Under the pieces are notes generated by a model, which had not been told where the DNA came from, made no database searches, and worked only from the letters and a program-made list of their open reading frames with translations. The position numbers were made by a program, and so were the translations under genes. A DNA stretch of 52,110 nucleotides from Megasphaera sp. NM10 (lineage in GTDB: Bacteria > Bacillota > Negativicutes > Veillonellales > Megasphaeraceae): the NCBI RefSeq assembly GCF_000417505.1, contig NZ_APHY01000015.1, positions 1-52,110 on the forward strand, written 5' to 3'. Below are positions 44,034-51,561 of the stretch, piece after piece. Within the stretch, counting starts at the first letter, position 1; each line of letters begins with the position of its first letter.

Positions 44034-46467
44034 ATGGAAAATGCAGCGAAGATCAAGATTGCCCTGGCCGGCAATCCGAACTGCGGTAAAACGACGATTT
44101 TTAACAACATTACCGGCGCTAAACAGCACGTCGGCAACTATCCTGGCGTTACTGTCGAAAAGAAAGAAGGTCATCGTACCTTCAACGGCAAGGACCTGCT
44201 CTTCGTCGACCTGCCCGGCACATACAGCCTGACGGCACGGTCCCTCGATGAAGTCGTAGCCCGTAACGTCATCATCAATGAAAAACCGGACATCATCGTC
44301 AACGTCCTCGATGCGTCCAACCTGGAACGTAACTTATACCTGGCCGCACAGCTCGTCGAACTGGGCCGCCCCATGGTCATCGCCCTGAACATGATGGACA
44401 TTGCCGAACGCATGGGCATCCAGATCGACCTCAAGAAGCTGGGCAAACAGCTCGGCGCCGTCGTCGTGCCCCTCGTCGGCAGCAAGAACATCGGCACGAA
44501 AGAACTGCTCGACGCCATTTCCAGTACGCAGACCCAGAACCTGGTCAATGCCAAAGTCGATTACGGCGCTGACGTCGAATCGGCGATTGCCAACCTGACC
44601 GATGCCATCGAAAAAATGGGCATCATCAAATACCCAGTCCGCTGGCTGGCCGTCAAGCTCCTGGAAAACGACTCCGACGCCATCGCCAAAGTCCGCGCTA
44701 TGGAAGGGACCCAGTCCATCCTGGCCCTGGCTTCGACTCTGCGCGATTCCCTGGCCAACAAGATCGATTTGGACTTCTATTTCGCTCAATGCCGATATCA
44801 ATTCGCAACTGATGTATTTAATAAATCGATTATCAATGTCGGTTCGAGCGACTCCTTGTCCGACAAGATCGACAGCGTCCTGACCCACCGTTACTTAGGG
44901 ATCCCGATTTTCCTGGCCCTCATGTGGCTCATGTTCGTCGTCGTCATCAACGTTGGCGCCTACCCGCAGCTGGCTCGACACGGGCTTCTCGATGCTCGGT
45001 GACTGGTGCAGCGATGTCATCGAAGATGAACAGCTCCGCTCCCTCGTCGTCGACGGCGTCATCGGCGGTGTCGGTTCCGTCCTTTCTTTCGTTCCCCTTA
45101 TCGTCCTCTTGTACTTATTCATCAGCCTTCTCGAAGATACGGGTTATATGGCCCGTGCCGCCTTCCTCATCGACCGCGCTATGCGTGCCCTGGGGCTGCA
45201 CGGCAAGTCCTTCATTCCTATGATCCTCGGCTTTGGCTGCAACGTACCGGGCATCATGGCCGCTCGTACACTGGACAATGAAAAAGACCGTCTGGTCACG
45301 ATTCTGGCCTGCCCGTTCATGAGCTGCGGTGCCCGCCTGCCGGTATACACCTTGCTCATCGCCGCTTTCTTCGGCGCTTCCGGCCACGGTGGTACGGTCC
45401 TCTTCGGCGTATACCTTTTAGGTATCATCATTTCCGTCTGCGTCGCCCTGGTCCTCCGTCATACGACCTTTAAGGGCGAACAGGAACCGTTCGTCATGGA
45501 AATGCCGCCGTATCACATTCCGACCTTGAAAGGCGTCCTCATGCACATGTGGGAACGCACGGTCTTGTACCTCAAGAAAGCCGGTACTTTCATCCTCGGC
45601 GCATCCGTCCTCGTCTGGTTCCTCACGGCATACCCGATGGACGTCGAATATTCCCAGGACTTCGATGCCGCTAAAAATCAGGTCACGGCTGAAATGGAAC
45701 AGAAACAGTCTGACATCCTTCAGTCCTACGGCCTCAGCGCTATCGAAGACAATGCCGCTTTGAACGATATGTATGAATCCATGGTCGCTGCCGCTGATGA
45801 AGCCGCTGACGAAGCCGATGCTGACGAAGCCGATACGGGCAATGCCCTGAACCCGGCTGCCGCTTTGGGCTCCGTTGAAGACCAGGTCAAGAATTCCGAA
45901 GAAGAAGAAGACAACTTGTTCATGGGTAAATACCCCCAGAGCTTCGCCGACCTGCAGGAACAGAATCCGGCCGTCTTCGCCCAGGCTCTGCCGCTCTTCG
46001 ATGCCAAAGCCGATGCTGACGACGAAACGTCCAAACTCGACGACCAGCAGACGGCTGAAAAACTGGAACAGTCCTATGCTGCCCGCCTGGGGCACTTCGT
46101 AGAACCGGTCATCGCACCGCTTGGCTTTGACTGGAAGATCGGCGTAGGCCTCATCGCCTGCACGGCTGCTAAAGAAGTCATGGTTTCGACCTTGGGTACG
46201 ATTTACAGTGTCGGCGGTGACGACACCCACGAATCGGGCATCGTCGCTTACCTCCGTGATGACCCGGACTTCACCCCAGCCGTCGCCCTGTCGCTCATGG
46301 TCTTCGTACTGCTCTACATGCCGTGCGTCGCTGCCATGGCCGTCATCAAACGTGAAACAGGCTCGTGGAAAATGCTCCTTGCCAGCGATGCCATGTGCCT
46401 CGTACTCTCGTACGTCCTGGCCTTTGTCACCTATCACCTGGCCCTCATGGCCGGCCTCGGCGCTTAA
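44034..46467 (+). CDS. feoB: FeoB ferrous iron transporter with an acidic insert (frameshift near 44960-44980)
   Basis: Together the two frames give about 810 residues. The G domain has G1 LAGNPNCGKTTIFNNITGAKQHVGNYPGVTVEKKEG, G3 VDLPGTYSL, G4 ALNMMDIAERMG. The second part carries the membrane permease: LEDTGYMARAAFLIDRAM, PMILGFGCNVPGIMAARTL, PFMSCGARLPVYTLL (Gate motif with Cys), AAKEVMVSTLGTIYSVG. Between two membrane blocks lies an acidic insert of about 120 residues (AAADEAADEADADEADTG, NSEEEEDNLF). The frames change near 44960-44980, where the exact lost or gained base cannot be fixed; a neighbouring intact operon suggests sequence error. It imports ferrous iron across the cytoplasmic membrane. 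Confidence 0.92.
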
Positions 46468-46499
46468 GACTTGAAGCAGCCCCTTCCATAACGTATAAT

Positions 46500-46635
46500 A
46501 TTAGTGGCTCGTGGCTAGCCTCCCCTCATAGGCCCTTTTTGGCCCGTCAGGCGTTGACCGCAGGGAAAGGCAGGACGGCTGCCAAAACGGAGAGCCGGCT
46601 GGAGGTGGCCCAAAGGGCCGGAGAGGTTGATTTCA
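46500..46635. repeat. family C unit nested inside a B' unit
   Basis: GCCTCCCCTCATAGG (B' left part, 46515-46529) is separated from AGGTGGCCCAAAGGGCCGGA (B' right part, from about 46603) by about 70 bases with C-family sequence (GGCCCGTCAGGCGTTGACCG, GGCAGGACGGCTGCC). In the uninterrupted copy at 13651 these halves join directly, so the C unit was inserted. Confidence 0.7.
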
Positions 46636-46672
46636 CAACGAATAATTGCTAATCCCGAGAGGAGGTATATCT

Positions 46673-46858
46673 ATGAGTCCTGCAACCATTATCGTCGCTA
46701 TCGTCGTCATCATCGCCGTAGCGTACTTCATTCACCATATCCGCGGCCTGTTCAACGGAACGGCCAGCTGCTGCGGCAACTGCTCAGGCAGCTGCTCATC
46801 CAGTGGAAAAACAAAAACGGGGGACGATTCCAAATTGCCTCCGTGCTGCCGGAAATAG
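46673..46858 (+). CDS. FeoB-associated Cys-rich membrane protein (61 aa)
   Basis: GAGAGGAGG lies 8 bases before ATG 46673. The product has one N-terminal membrane helix (ATIIVAIVVIIAVAYFI, about 4-21) and a Cys-rich tail (CCGNCSGSC, then LPPCCRK), the layout of the small Cys-rich proteins commonly found next to feoB in Firmicutes; they may hold iron or assist FeoB. It follows feoB after a repeat gap and precedes a terminator, so it probably ends the feo operon. Confidence 0.85.
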   Translation: MSPATIIVAIVVIIAVAYFIHHIRGLFNGTASCCGNCSGSCSSSGKTKTGDDSKLPPCCRK

Positions 46859-46863
46859 CATAA

Positions 46864-46897
46864 GAAAAGGAGCTGTCGCATCGCGACAGCTCCTTTC
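46864..46897 (+). terminator. terminator, shared stem type
   Basis: AAAAGGAGCTGTCGC-atc-GCGACAGCTCC then TTTC. A short T-run, but the stem is the shared family type. Confidence 0.75.
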
Positions 46898-46904
46898 AAG
46901 TTGT

Positions 46905-47045
46905 TAGTGGCTAGTTGTTAGTTGTTAGCGGATGGGTTTAAATTTAAAGCTTTTTTCTGCAAACTACAAACTCTGTGCTACAAACTATAAAGTAAACGGG
47001 GCATCACATGATGGCAGAAACCTTCGTGCGACAGCCTCTTTTTGC
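46905..47045. repeat. family D repeat ahead of a small Cys-rich gene
   Basis: TAGTGGCTAGTTGTTAGTTG heptads, GGTTTAAATTTAAAGC, TGCAAACTACAAACTCTGTG, ACTATAAAGTAAAC, then GTGCGACAGCCTCTTTTT at 47028-47045. Matches 15715-15800 word for word in order, including the ending GTGCGACAG. That ending is one arm of the shared terminator stem without its partner. Confidence 0.65.
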
Positions 47046-47112
47046 TTTCCGCCTGCTGCGACGGCAGGAAACATGGTATAATGAAAGAAAAGTATCAGAA
47101 AGGATGAAGTCC

Positions 47113-47247
47113 ATGATTAAACGTTGTAACCATGACTGTGATTTTTCCTGCCAGCAGTCAAAAAAACAGAAGGTGCGAGTCATCGGCGGCACCGGCGTCT
47201 TTACGCTCCTCGTGTCGGCCCAGGTGCGCAGTGAGAACGGGAAGTAA
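47113..47247 (+). CDS. putative small Cys-rich peptide (44 aa)
   Basis: ATG 47113 has AGAAAGGATG upstream, and TATAAT at 47078-47083 could serve as -10. The product has four Cys/His-type positions in a short span (RCNHDCDFSCQQSKKQK, about 4-20) and a hydrophobic C-terminal stretch (GGTGVFTLLVSAQ). It stops 20 bases before the ATG of the transporter gene. No family recognised. The spacing and ribosome site support it, but it is short, so caution is needed; it could be a leader peptide of the transporter. Confidence 0.45.
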   Translation: MIKRCNHDCDFSCQQSKKQKVRVIGGTGVFTLLVSAQVRSENGK

Positions 47248-47266
47248 CTCGAATGAAGGACATAGC

Positions 47267-48403
47267 ATGAAATCTATTGGTTCAATAATCAAAGAGAATC
47301 TGGTACTTTTTCTGGCAGTGGCAGCGGCGCTGGCGTCGATGACGGCCGTACCGCCTTCGGCTGCTTATGCCGGGTATATCAATATGCCTGTACTGGCGAT
47401 TTTGTTCTGTCTCATGGTCGTCATCGGCGGCGTGCGGGAAAGCGGCGTCTTTTCTGCCGTGCTGGCCCGTCTCCTGCTCCGCCTGGGGACGATGCGCCAG
47501 CTGGCGGCGGTCCTGGTATTTGCCTGTTTTTTTGTCAGCATGTGGGTGACCAATGATGTGGCCCTCCTGACCTTTGTGCCTTTTTCCCTGATGGCCCTGC
47601 CCAAGGTGGCCAGTGAGGAACAGATGGCTCTTGTCATCGTCCTCCAGACGCTGGCGGCGAATCTGGGCAGTATGTGTACGCCCGTCGGCAATCCGCAGAA
47701 CTTGTATCTTTATTTTTATTACGCTATGGATTTGCCATCGTTTCTGACGCTGCTCCTGCCATATACCCTGGTGTCTTTCCTGCTGCTTACGCTGTCCCTG
47801 TTCCGCTTGCCGGGGACGCCGATTCCCATTTCCGTCCGGCTGGCTGCCCGGCGGACAAGGAACCTGCCTGTCTTGGCGCCATCGCGTCGGCTCTGGCTCT
47901 TGGGCGGGATGTTTTTCCTGTCCCTGCTCACTGTGGCCCATGTCCTCGATTACCGCCTTACCTTGGCCATCGTTATCGTCGTTACGTCATTGACCCGGCC
48001 ACGGTATTTCCGTTATGCCGATTACCGGCTTCTGGGAACCTTTGTGGCCTTTTTTATCCTCGTAGGCAATATGAGCCAGCTGCCTGGCTTCCGGGACCTG
48101 TTGACGGGATACCTGGAAGGCCATGAATTCCTCATCGCCCTTTTGGCAAGCCAGGTCATCAGTAATGTGCCGGCAGCCGTCCTCCTGTCGGGCTTTACCG
48201 ATGAGGCAGCGGCCTTGCTGCTGGGAACCGATATAGGTGGCCTGGGGACACTGATCGCCTCCATGGCAAGCCTCATTTCCTATGGCATGTACGTCCGGGC
48301 CTGTCCCCGGCAGCAGGGAAGGTATCTGAAACTATTTAGCCTGCTCAACCTGGCCTATCTGCTGGTGCTGGTCCTGTTTGCCTGGTTGTTGGTCAGGTGC
48401 TGA
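47267..48403 (+). CDS. ion transporter of the SLC13/ArsB-like (citrate-transporter) superfamily
   Basis: The product has 378 residues with about 10 membrane segments. MVVIGGVRESGVFSAVLARLLLRLG, MWVTNDVALLTFVPFSLMAL and LQTLAANLGSMCTPVGNPQNLYLYFYY are the typical ion-transporter (CitMHS/ArsB/NhaD-like) first repeat with the N-D and G.P.GNPQN signatures; the second repeat has LIALLASQVISNVPAAVLLSGF and LLLGTDIGGLGTLIASMASLISY. The substrate (dicarboxylate, arsenite, or sodium/proton) is not decidable. No good ribosome site stands before ATG 47267 (GAAGGACATAGC is weak). Its last codons (WLLVRC) run into a family C repeat. Confidence 0.85.
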   Translation: MKSIGSIIKENLVLFLAVAAALASMTAVPPSAAYAGYINMPVLAILFCLMVVIGGVRESGVFSAVLARLLLRLGTMRQLAAVLVFACFFVSMWVTNDVALLTFVPFSLMALPKVASEEQMALVIVLQTLAANLGSMCTPVGNPQNLYLYFYYAMDLPSFLTLLLPYTLVSFLLLTLSLFRLPGTPIPISVRLAARRTRNLPVLAPSRRLWLLGGMFFLSLLTVAHVLDYRLTLAIVIVVTSLTRPRYFRYADYRLLGTFVAFFILVGNMSQLPGFRDLLTGYLEGHEFLIALLASQVISNVPAAVLLSGFTDEAAALLLGTDIGGLGTLIASMASLISYGMYVRACPRQQGRYLKLFSLLNLAYLLVLVLFAWLLVRC

Positions 48404-48428
48404 AACGGACTGCCATAGAGGGCGCGAC
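48390..48428. repeat. partial family C repeat overlapping the 3' end of the transporter gene
   Basis: GGTCAGGTGCTGAAACGGAC then TGCCATAGAGGGCGCGAC match the right part of family C units at 15509-15572 and 49588-49662. The transporter stop codon (48401-48403) lies inside it. Confidence 0.55.
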
Positions 48429-48468
48429 CGCGCTGGCTATATGGAAATGAAGTGAAGCAGTATAATTG

Positions 48469-48511
48469 AACAGGGCCTGTCGCACGTCATCGTGCAGGAC
48501 CCTGTTTTTTA
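48469..48511 (+). terminator. terminator, variant of the shared stem
   Basis: AACAGGGCCTGTCGCACG-tcat-CGTGCAGGACCCTGTT plus T's. A longer form in which the CTGTCGCA word is still readable on the left arm. Confidence 0.8.
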
Positions 48512-48613
48512 TAGGCAGAAAACGTATTACTTTTTTAGATTAAAATAGATGAGAATCTGCTTCGGTCATTTGGCAGTCAAAATGGCAGAATGACAGAAAG
48601 CCGGAAAAGATGG

Positions 48614-48656
48614 TATAATGAAATAACTTGGTCGCTGACCGACTAAGAAAAGCGAC
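48614..48656 (+). repeat. 36-nt hairpin repeat, copy 1 (5' leader of the nuclease-like gene), with its -10 box
   Basis: TATAAT at 48614-48619 with ATGACA 18 bases upstream predicts a start at about 48626, inside the repeat at 48621-48656. CTTGGTCGCT pairs with AGCGACCGAG across GACCGACTAAGAAA (10 bp, one G-T pair), so the transcript begins with this hairpin. Confidence 0.7.
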
Positions 48657-48726
48657 CGAGATAGATGACAGCGGATTTGTATTTCTGCAAGGGAAAAGAC
48701 TGATTTAGGCAATGATAGGATATTAT

Positions 48727-49329
48727 ATGATTATGAACGCGAAAAAATTTCTTGATGAATTTCTAAAGAAAATAAAGAAGAAGAGCGTTTATGAAGGTCG
48801 GAAATTATTTGATATTTATAAATCTGATTCAGCGTATACACCTGTGATTACAAATATTATCAATGAAATCATTAAAGAAGCTGATTATACTCCTCAAAAT
48901 GAATATTTCAGAATTGATGTTGTAGGATGGACTTCACATTATGCGGATATGAAAAAAGATGCTGATGAGGAAGGTATTGATATAAAACCTCATCTGTGGG
49001 ATTTGAAAATTGCTGTTGAGCATGAGAATGATAAGTCTGACTGGTCAGATGAAGTGATGAAATTGATTCATGTTAAATGCCCACTAAAAGTTGTTATTGC
49101 TTACAGCTATTCTGATGAACGAGGCATAACAGAACTTAATAAGTTGAAATTTCTTGCTGGTCAGATGAAAAAGGTCGAGGCTTTTAATATCGGTAAAAAA
49201 CAGGAAGAATATTTGATTATTCTTGGAAATGGATGTAATCATAAAACGGGTATGCAAGATTATCAAGACTTTGGGTATATTGGTTATTTATATGATTGGG
49301 AGGCTGAAGCGTTCACAAAATTAAACTGA
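48727..49329 (+). CDS. PD-(D/E)XK-nuclease-like orphan protein (about 200 aa)
   Basis: ATG 48727 has TAGGAT 6 bases upstream; ATG 48712 has no useful site. Not a family I can name. The sequence YFRIDVVGWTSHY...WDLKIAVEHENDKSDWSDEVMKLIHVKCPLKVVIAYS follows the pattern of a restriction-endonuclease-like core: an Asp on one strand (RIDVVG), a Glu on the next (IAVEHEN), a helix (WSDEVMKLI), then a buried strand (LKVVIAYS). AT-rich composition and A/T-ending codons mark it as acquired. It stands alone between two copies of a 36-nt hairpin repeat. A defence or selfish role is a fair inference, not shown. Confidence 0.6.
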   Translation: MIMNAKKFLDEFLKKIKKKSVYEGRKLFDIYKSDSAYTPVITNIINEIIKEADYTPQNEYFRIDVVGWTSHYADMKKDADEEGIDIKPHLWDLKIAVEHENDKSDWSDEVMKLIHVKCPLKVVIAYSYSDERGITELNKLKFLAGQMKKVEAFNIGKKQEEYLIILGNGCNHKTGMQDYQDFGYIGYLYDWEAEAFTKLN

Positions 49330-49350
49330 CCAATGCGTTCGATTAGTCGA

Positions 49351-49399
49351 AAATAACTTGGTCGCTGACCGACTAAGAAAAGCGACTAAGTTAACGACT
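49351..49399 (+). repeat. 36-nt hairpin repeat, copy 2, with extended stem
   Basis: 49351-49386 is identical to 48621-48656. Here the right arm continues as AGCGACTAAGTTA, pairing with TAACTTGGTCGCT over 13 bp with one G-T pair. CGACTAAG words follow in tandem to 49402. The copy begins 21 bases after the stop of the nuclease-like gene. Confidence 0.75.
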
Positions 49400-49411
49400 A
49401 AGGTAGCGATA

Positions 49412-49485
49412 TGTTGAGAGGATGAGCCTAGTACATCCGTAAACCCGTTTTTCGTGGGTGCTCCGTTAGGCAGTTGGATGATTAC
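49412..49485 (+). other. possible structured RNA or leftover of a mobile element
   Basis: GGATG (49420) can pair with CATCC (49434), or CATCC can pair with GGATG (49476); GCCTA (49426) can pair with TAGGC (49467), enclosing AACCC/GGGT. The mutually exclusive pairings look like an RNA switch, but no known class was recognised and no gene follows closely. Confidence 0.3.
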
Positions 49486-49499
49486 CCTGGCAAATTGGA

Positions 49500-49700
49500 G
49501 GACTGGAAATCGTACATAGACTGGAGCGGGCGCCCCACGTGGCGCCCCTACGCACCAATGTCTTGTGTTGTAGGAACGTGACGGGCCCTTTTCAGTCCGT
49601 CAGGTCATGAATGCAAAGAATGGCAAGATGGTTGCTGAAACGGACCGCCGTAGAGGGTGTGCCAATAAATGGCCTTGGCAGACTTTTCACTCGTTGCGTC
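49500..49700. repeat. family A and C repeats in the 3' accessory zone
   Basis: A unit half at 49525-49552 (GGGCGCCCCACGTGGCGCCC), then a full C unit at about 49588-49662 (CCTTTTCAGTCCGTCAGGTC, GCTGAAACGGACCGC, GTAGAGGG). No gene in 49400-50221 apart from the listed elements. Confidence 0.7.
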
Positions 49701-49769
49701 TTGCCGGTTCTATGTGAAAACACGTGCCATAGCCATTCCTGAATACGCTGAACCAGTCTGAATATAAGG

Positions 49770-49822
49770 AAAAATCACCTGTTTCAAGGGTTGGGTTATG
49801 CCCTTTGAAACAGGTGATTTTT
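49770..49822. terminator. long perfect hairpin, bidirectional terminator
   Basis: AAAAATCACCTGTTTCAAGGG pairs, with one bulge, with CCCTTTGAAACAGGTGATTT and T's across a 10-base loop. A and T flanks make it active in both directions. It is by far the longest stem in the window. Confidence 0.75.
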
Positions 49823-49940
49823 ATATAGAGCTTTTTTTGCTTGCAATTAAGCCTAGCAGTTTGCGAGAAGGACCAGAAGGTTTAATGTCAATTTTTCCTT
49901 TATGTCTGGGAAGACGCTAGGATAAATACAAGTGCTTTTA

Positions 49941-50032
49941 TCCAGGTATGTCAAGAATTTTGTGTAAATTTCTTAGAAATCTTTGTCATATTTTTCCATC
50001 AGAGGGCCAAGCCGTTCCTTTGAAATATAGGA
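49941..50032 (-). mobile_element. relic 3' end of an IS256-family element
   Basis: On the minus strand, ISKERLGPLMEKYDKDF and a stop (50026-49973) match the extreme C-terminus of an IS256-type transposase, followed by AATTTACACAAAATTCTTGACA, the same kind of terminal sequence as the element at 1-208. Nothing else of the element remains to the right. Confidence 0.6.
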
Positions 50033-50221
50033 TTAGGATGATGTATGAATGTATTGTAGGGGGGAACATATATGGTATAATTTAGAAAAATGAAAAGGGG
50101 AAGACAAATAATAAAAAGCCAGCTTTTGTATGGTTTCCATTTGCTTTATACAAGAAAATACATAAAGTGTGGAAAAAAGAAAGTTTGCAGAATGAGTAAT
50201 CGTAATATTGGGAGAGCCATT

Positions 50222-50650
50222 ATGGATCAGAATTATTTTGAAAAATGGAAAGAATGTTCGGAAAAGTGGAATACATTATTTAATGAAGCGAACAATTTAG
50301 GATGTAAATTGTATGATGATAAAGATATGGATCTTAATCATTGGCATCAGATGGATTTAATTCAGATAAATTTACTATGGTTGAAGAGCTTACTCATCTA
50401 TGAACATGCATTAAGTTTCATTGAACAAGACATATCTGATGATGAGAGATTTGAGGTCGCCAAGATTCATTATCATGTTACGGAAATAGAAAAACTTAAT
50501 ATTGATTGTATATTGAATAATTGTAAGAATTTTGCTATCCGTGATGGATATGCAGGTTATTTTATGGAAAAAGTCCGACGCTTTGTGGAAGATGTAAAAG
50601 AAGATGTAAAAGATTCTTTCTTTTCTGACTCAGAAGAATCAGAAGACTAA
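50222..50650 (+). CDS. uncharacterised helical protein with acidic tail (142 aa)
   Basis: ATG 50222 has GGGAG 7 bases upstream and is preferred over ATG 50192. The product has about 142 residues, soluble and all-helical in appearance (WKECSEKWNTLFNEANN, LWLKSLLIYEHALSFIEQDI, FEVAKIHYHVTEIEKLNIDCIL), ending in a very acidic run DSFFSDSEESED. AT-rich. It stands 20 bases before the MORN-AAA gene, so the two probably form one operon, the small protein perhaps serving as client, partner or effector. Function not recognised. Confidence 0.65.
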   Translation: MDQNYFEKWKECSEKWNTLFNEANNLGCKLYDDKDMDLNHWHQMDLIQINLLWLKSLLIYEHALSFIEQDISDDERFEVAKIHYHVTEIEKLNIDCILNNCKNFAIRDGYAGYFMEKVRRFVEDVKEDVKDSFFSDSEESED

Positions 50651-50670
50651 TTAATATGTAAGGGGCTCCT

Positions 50671-51561
50671 ATGTTTTCAAAATACAAAGAAGTTTTGTAT
50701 CCTAATGGATATCCTAAGTATGAAGGTTTTTTTGCAGATGGAAAATTAAACGGCCGTGGCAAATCCTATTATGAAAATGGCAATTTACAGTACGATGGAT
50801 ACTGGGTGAATGGATTATACGACGGAGAAGGCGTTTTATACGATGAAGCTGGACGGGAAGTTTATAAAGGCCGATGGACTAATGGCAAACCGGAAAAGGC
50901 CGTTTTTAAAACTTCTTATACTACTGAATCAGAATCGCCTAAGCTGCGGCAATACATGGATGAATTGAATTCGTTAATCGGATTACTGGATGTCAAAAAA
51001 GAACTGAATAGTTTGATTAATTTTGTGAAAATTCAAGGCTTACGAAGCCGGCAAGGATTGGAAGTTCCTAATATTTCATTGCACATGGTATTTACAGGGA
51101 ATCCCGGAACAGGGAAAACGACGGTAGCCCGATTGATGGGAAAGATTTTGTTTGAACTTGGTTTTTTTGTCAAAAGGGCACCTTGTCGAAACCAATCGGG
51201 CGGGATTAGTAGCCGGATATGTCGGGCAAACGGCATTGAAAACAGAAAAAGTTGTCAAACAGGCTATTGGCGGCGTCCTTTTTGTCGATGAAGCTTATTC
51301 ATTGGCGACTGACGATAGTTATGGACAAGAAGCCATTGATACGTTGCTCAAATTAATGGAAGATAATCGCGGGAATTTAGTCGTCATCGTGGCAGGGTAT
51401 CCTGAATTGATGAAACAGTTCATTGATACGAATCCGGGATTGTCTTCGCGATTTAGTAAATATATCCCCTTTAAAGACTATTCTGTCGATGAACTCATTG
51501 AGATTTTTGAATTCATTTGCAAACAATATGCTTATCACATTACGGATAAAGGCAAAACCGG
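50671..51561 (+). pseudogene. MORN-repeat AAA+ ATPase (CbbX/SpoVK-like), frameshifted and cut by an IS
   Basis: ATG 50671 follows GTAAGGGGC. Residues about 8-72 contain three MORN-type repeats ([50 protein letters not shown]). A CbbX-like AAA+ domain follows: [17 protein letters not shown], Walker [19 protein letters not shown], then after a one-base frame change [18 protein letters not shown], Walker [13 protein letters not shown], and sensor NLVVIVAGYPELM. The T-run at 51162-51168 has seven T's where six restore the frame. The coding sequence ends at about 51560, where an IS256-family end begins; the C-terminal part is lost to the window. Confidence 0.8.

Noticed and set aside
48614-49329. 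Type III toxin-antitoxin locus (ToxIN/AbiQ type)
   Set aside because: The repeat is single-copy upstream rather than tandem, a second copy lies downstream, and the protein lacks a recognisable ToxN-like pattern. Kept only as an analogy in the finding.
48621-49386. Integron attC sites around the nuclease-like gene
   Set aside because: The ends do not fit RYYYAAC...GTTRRRY, there are only two copies, and no integrase is present.
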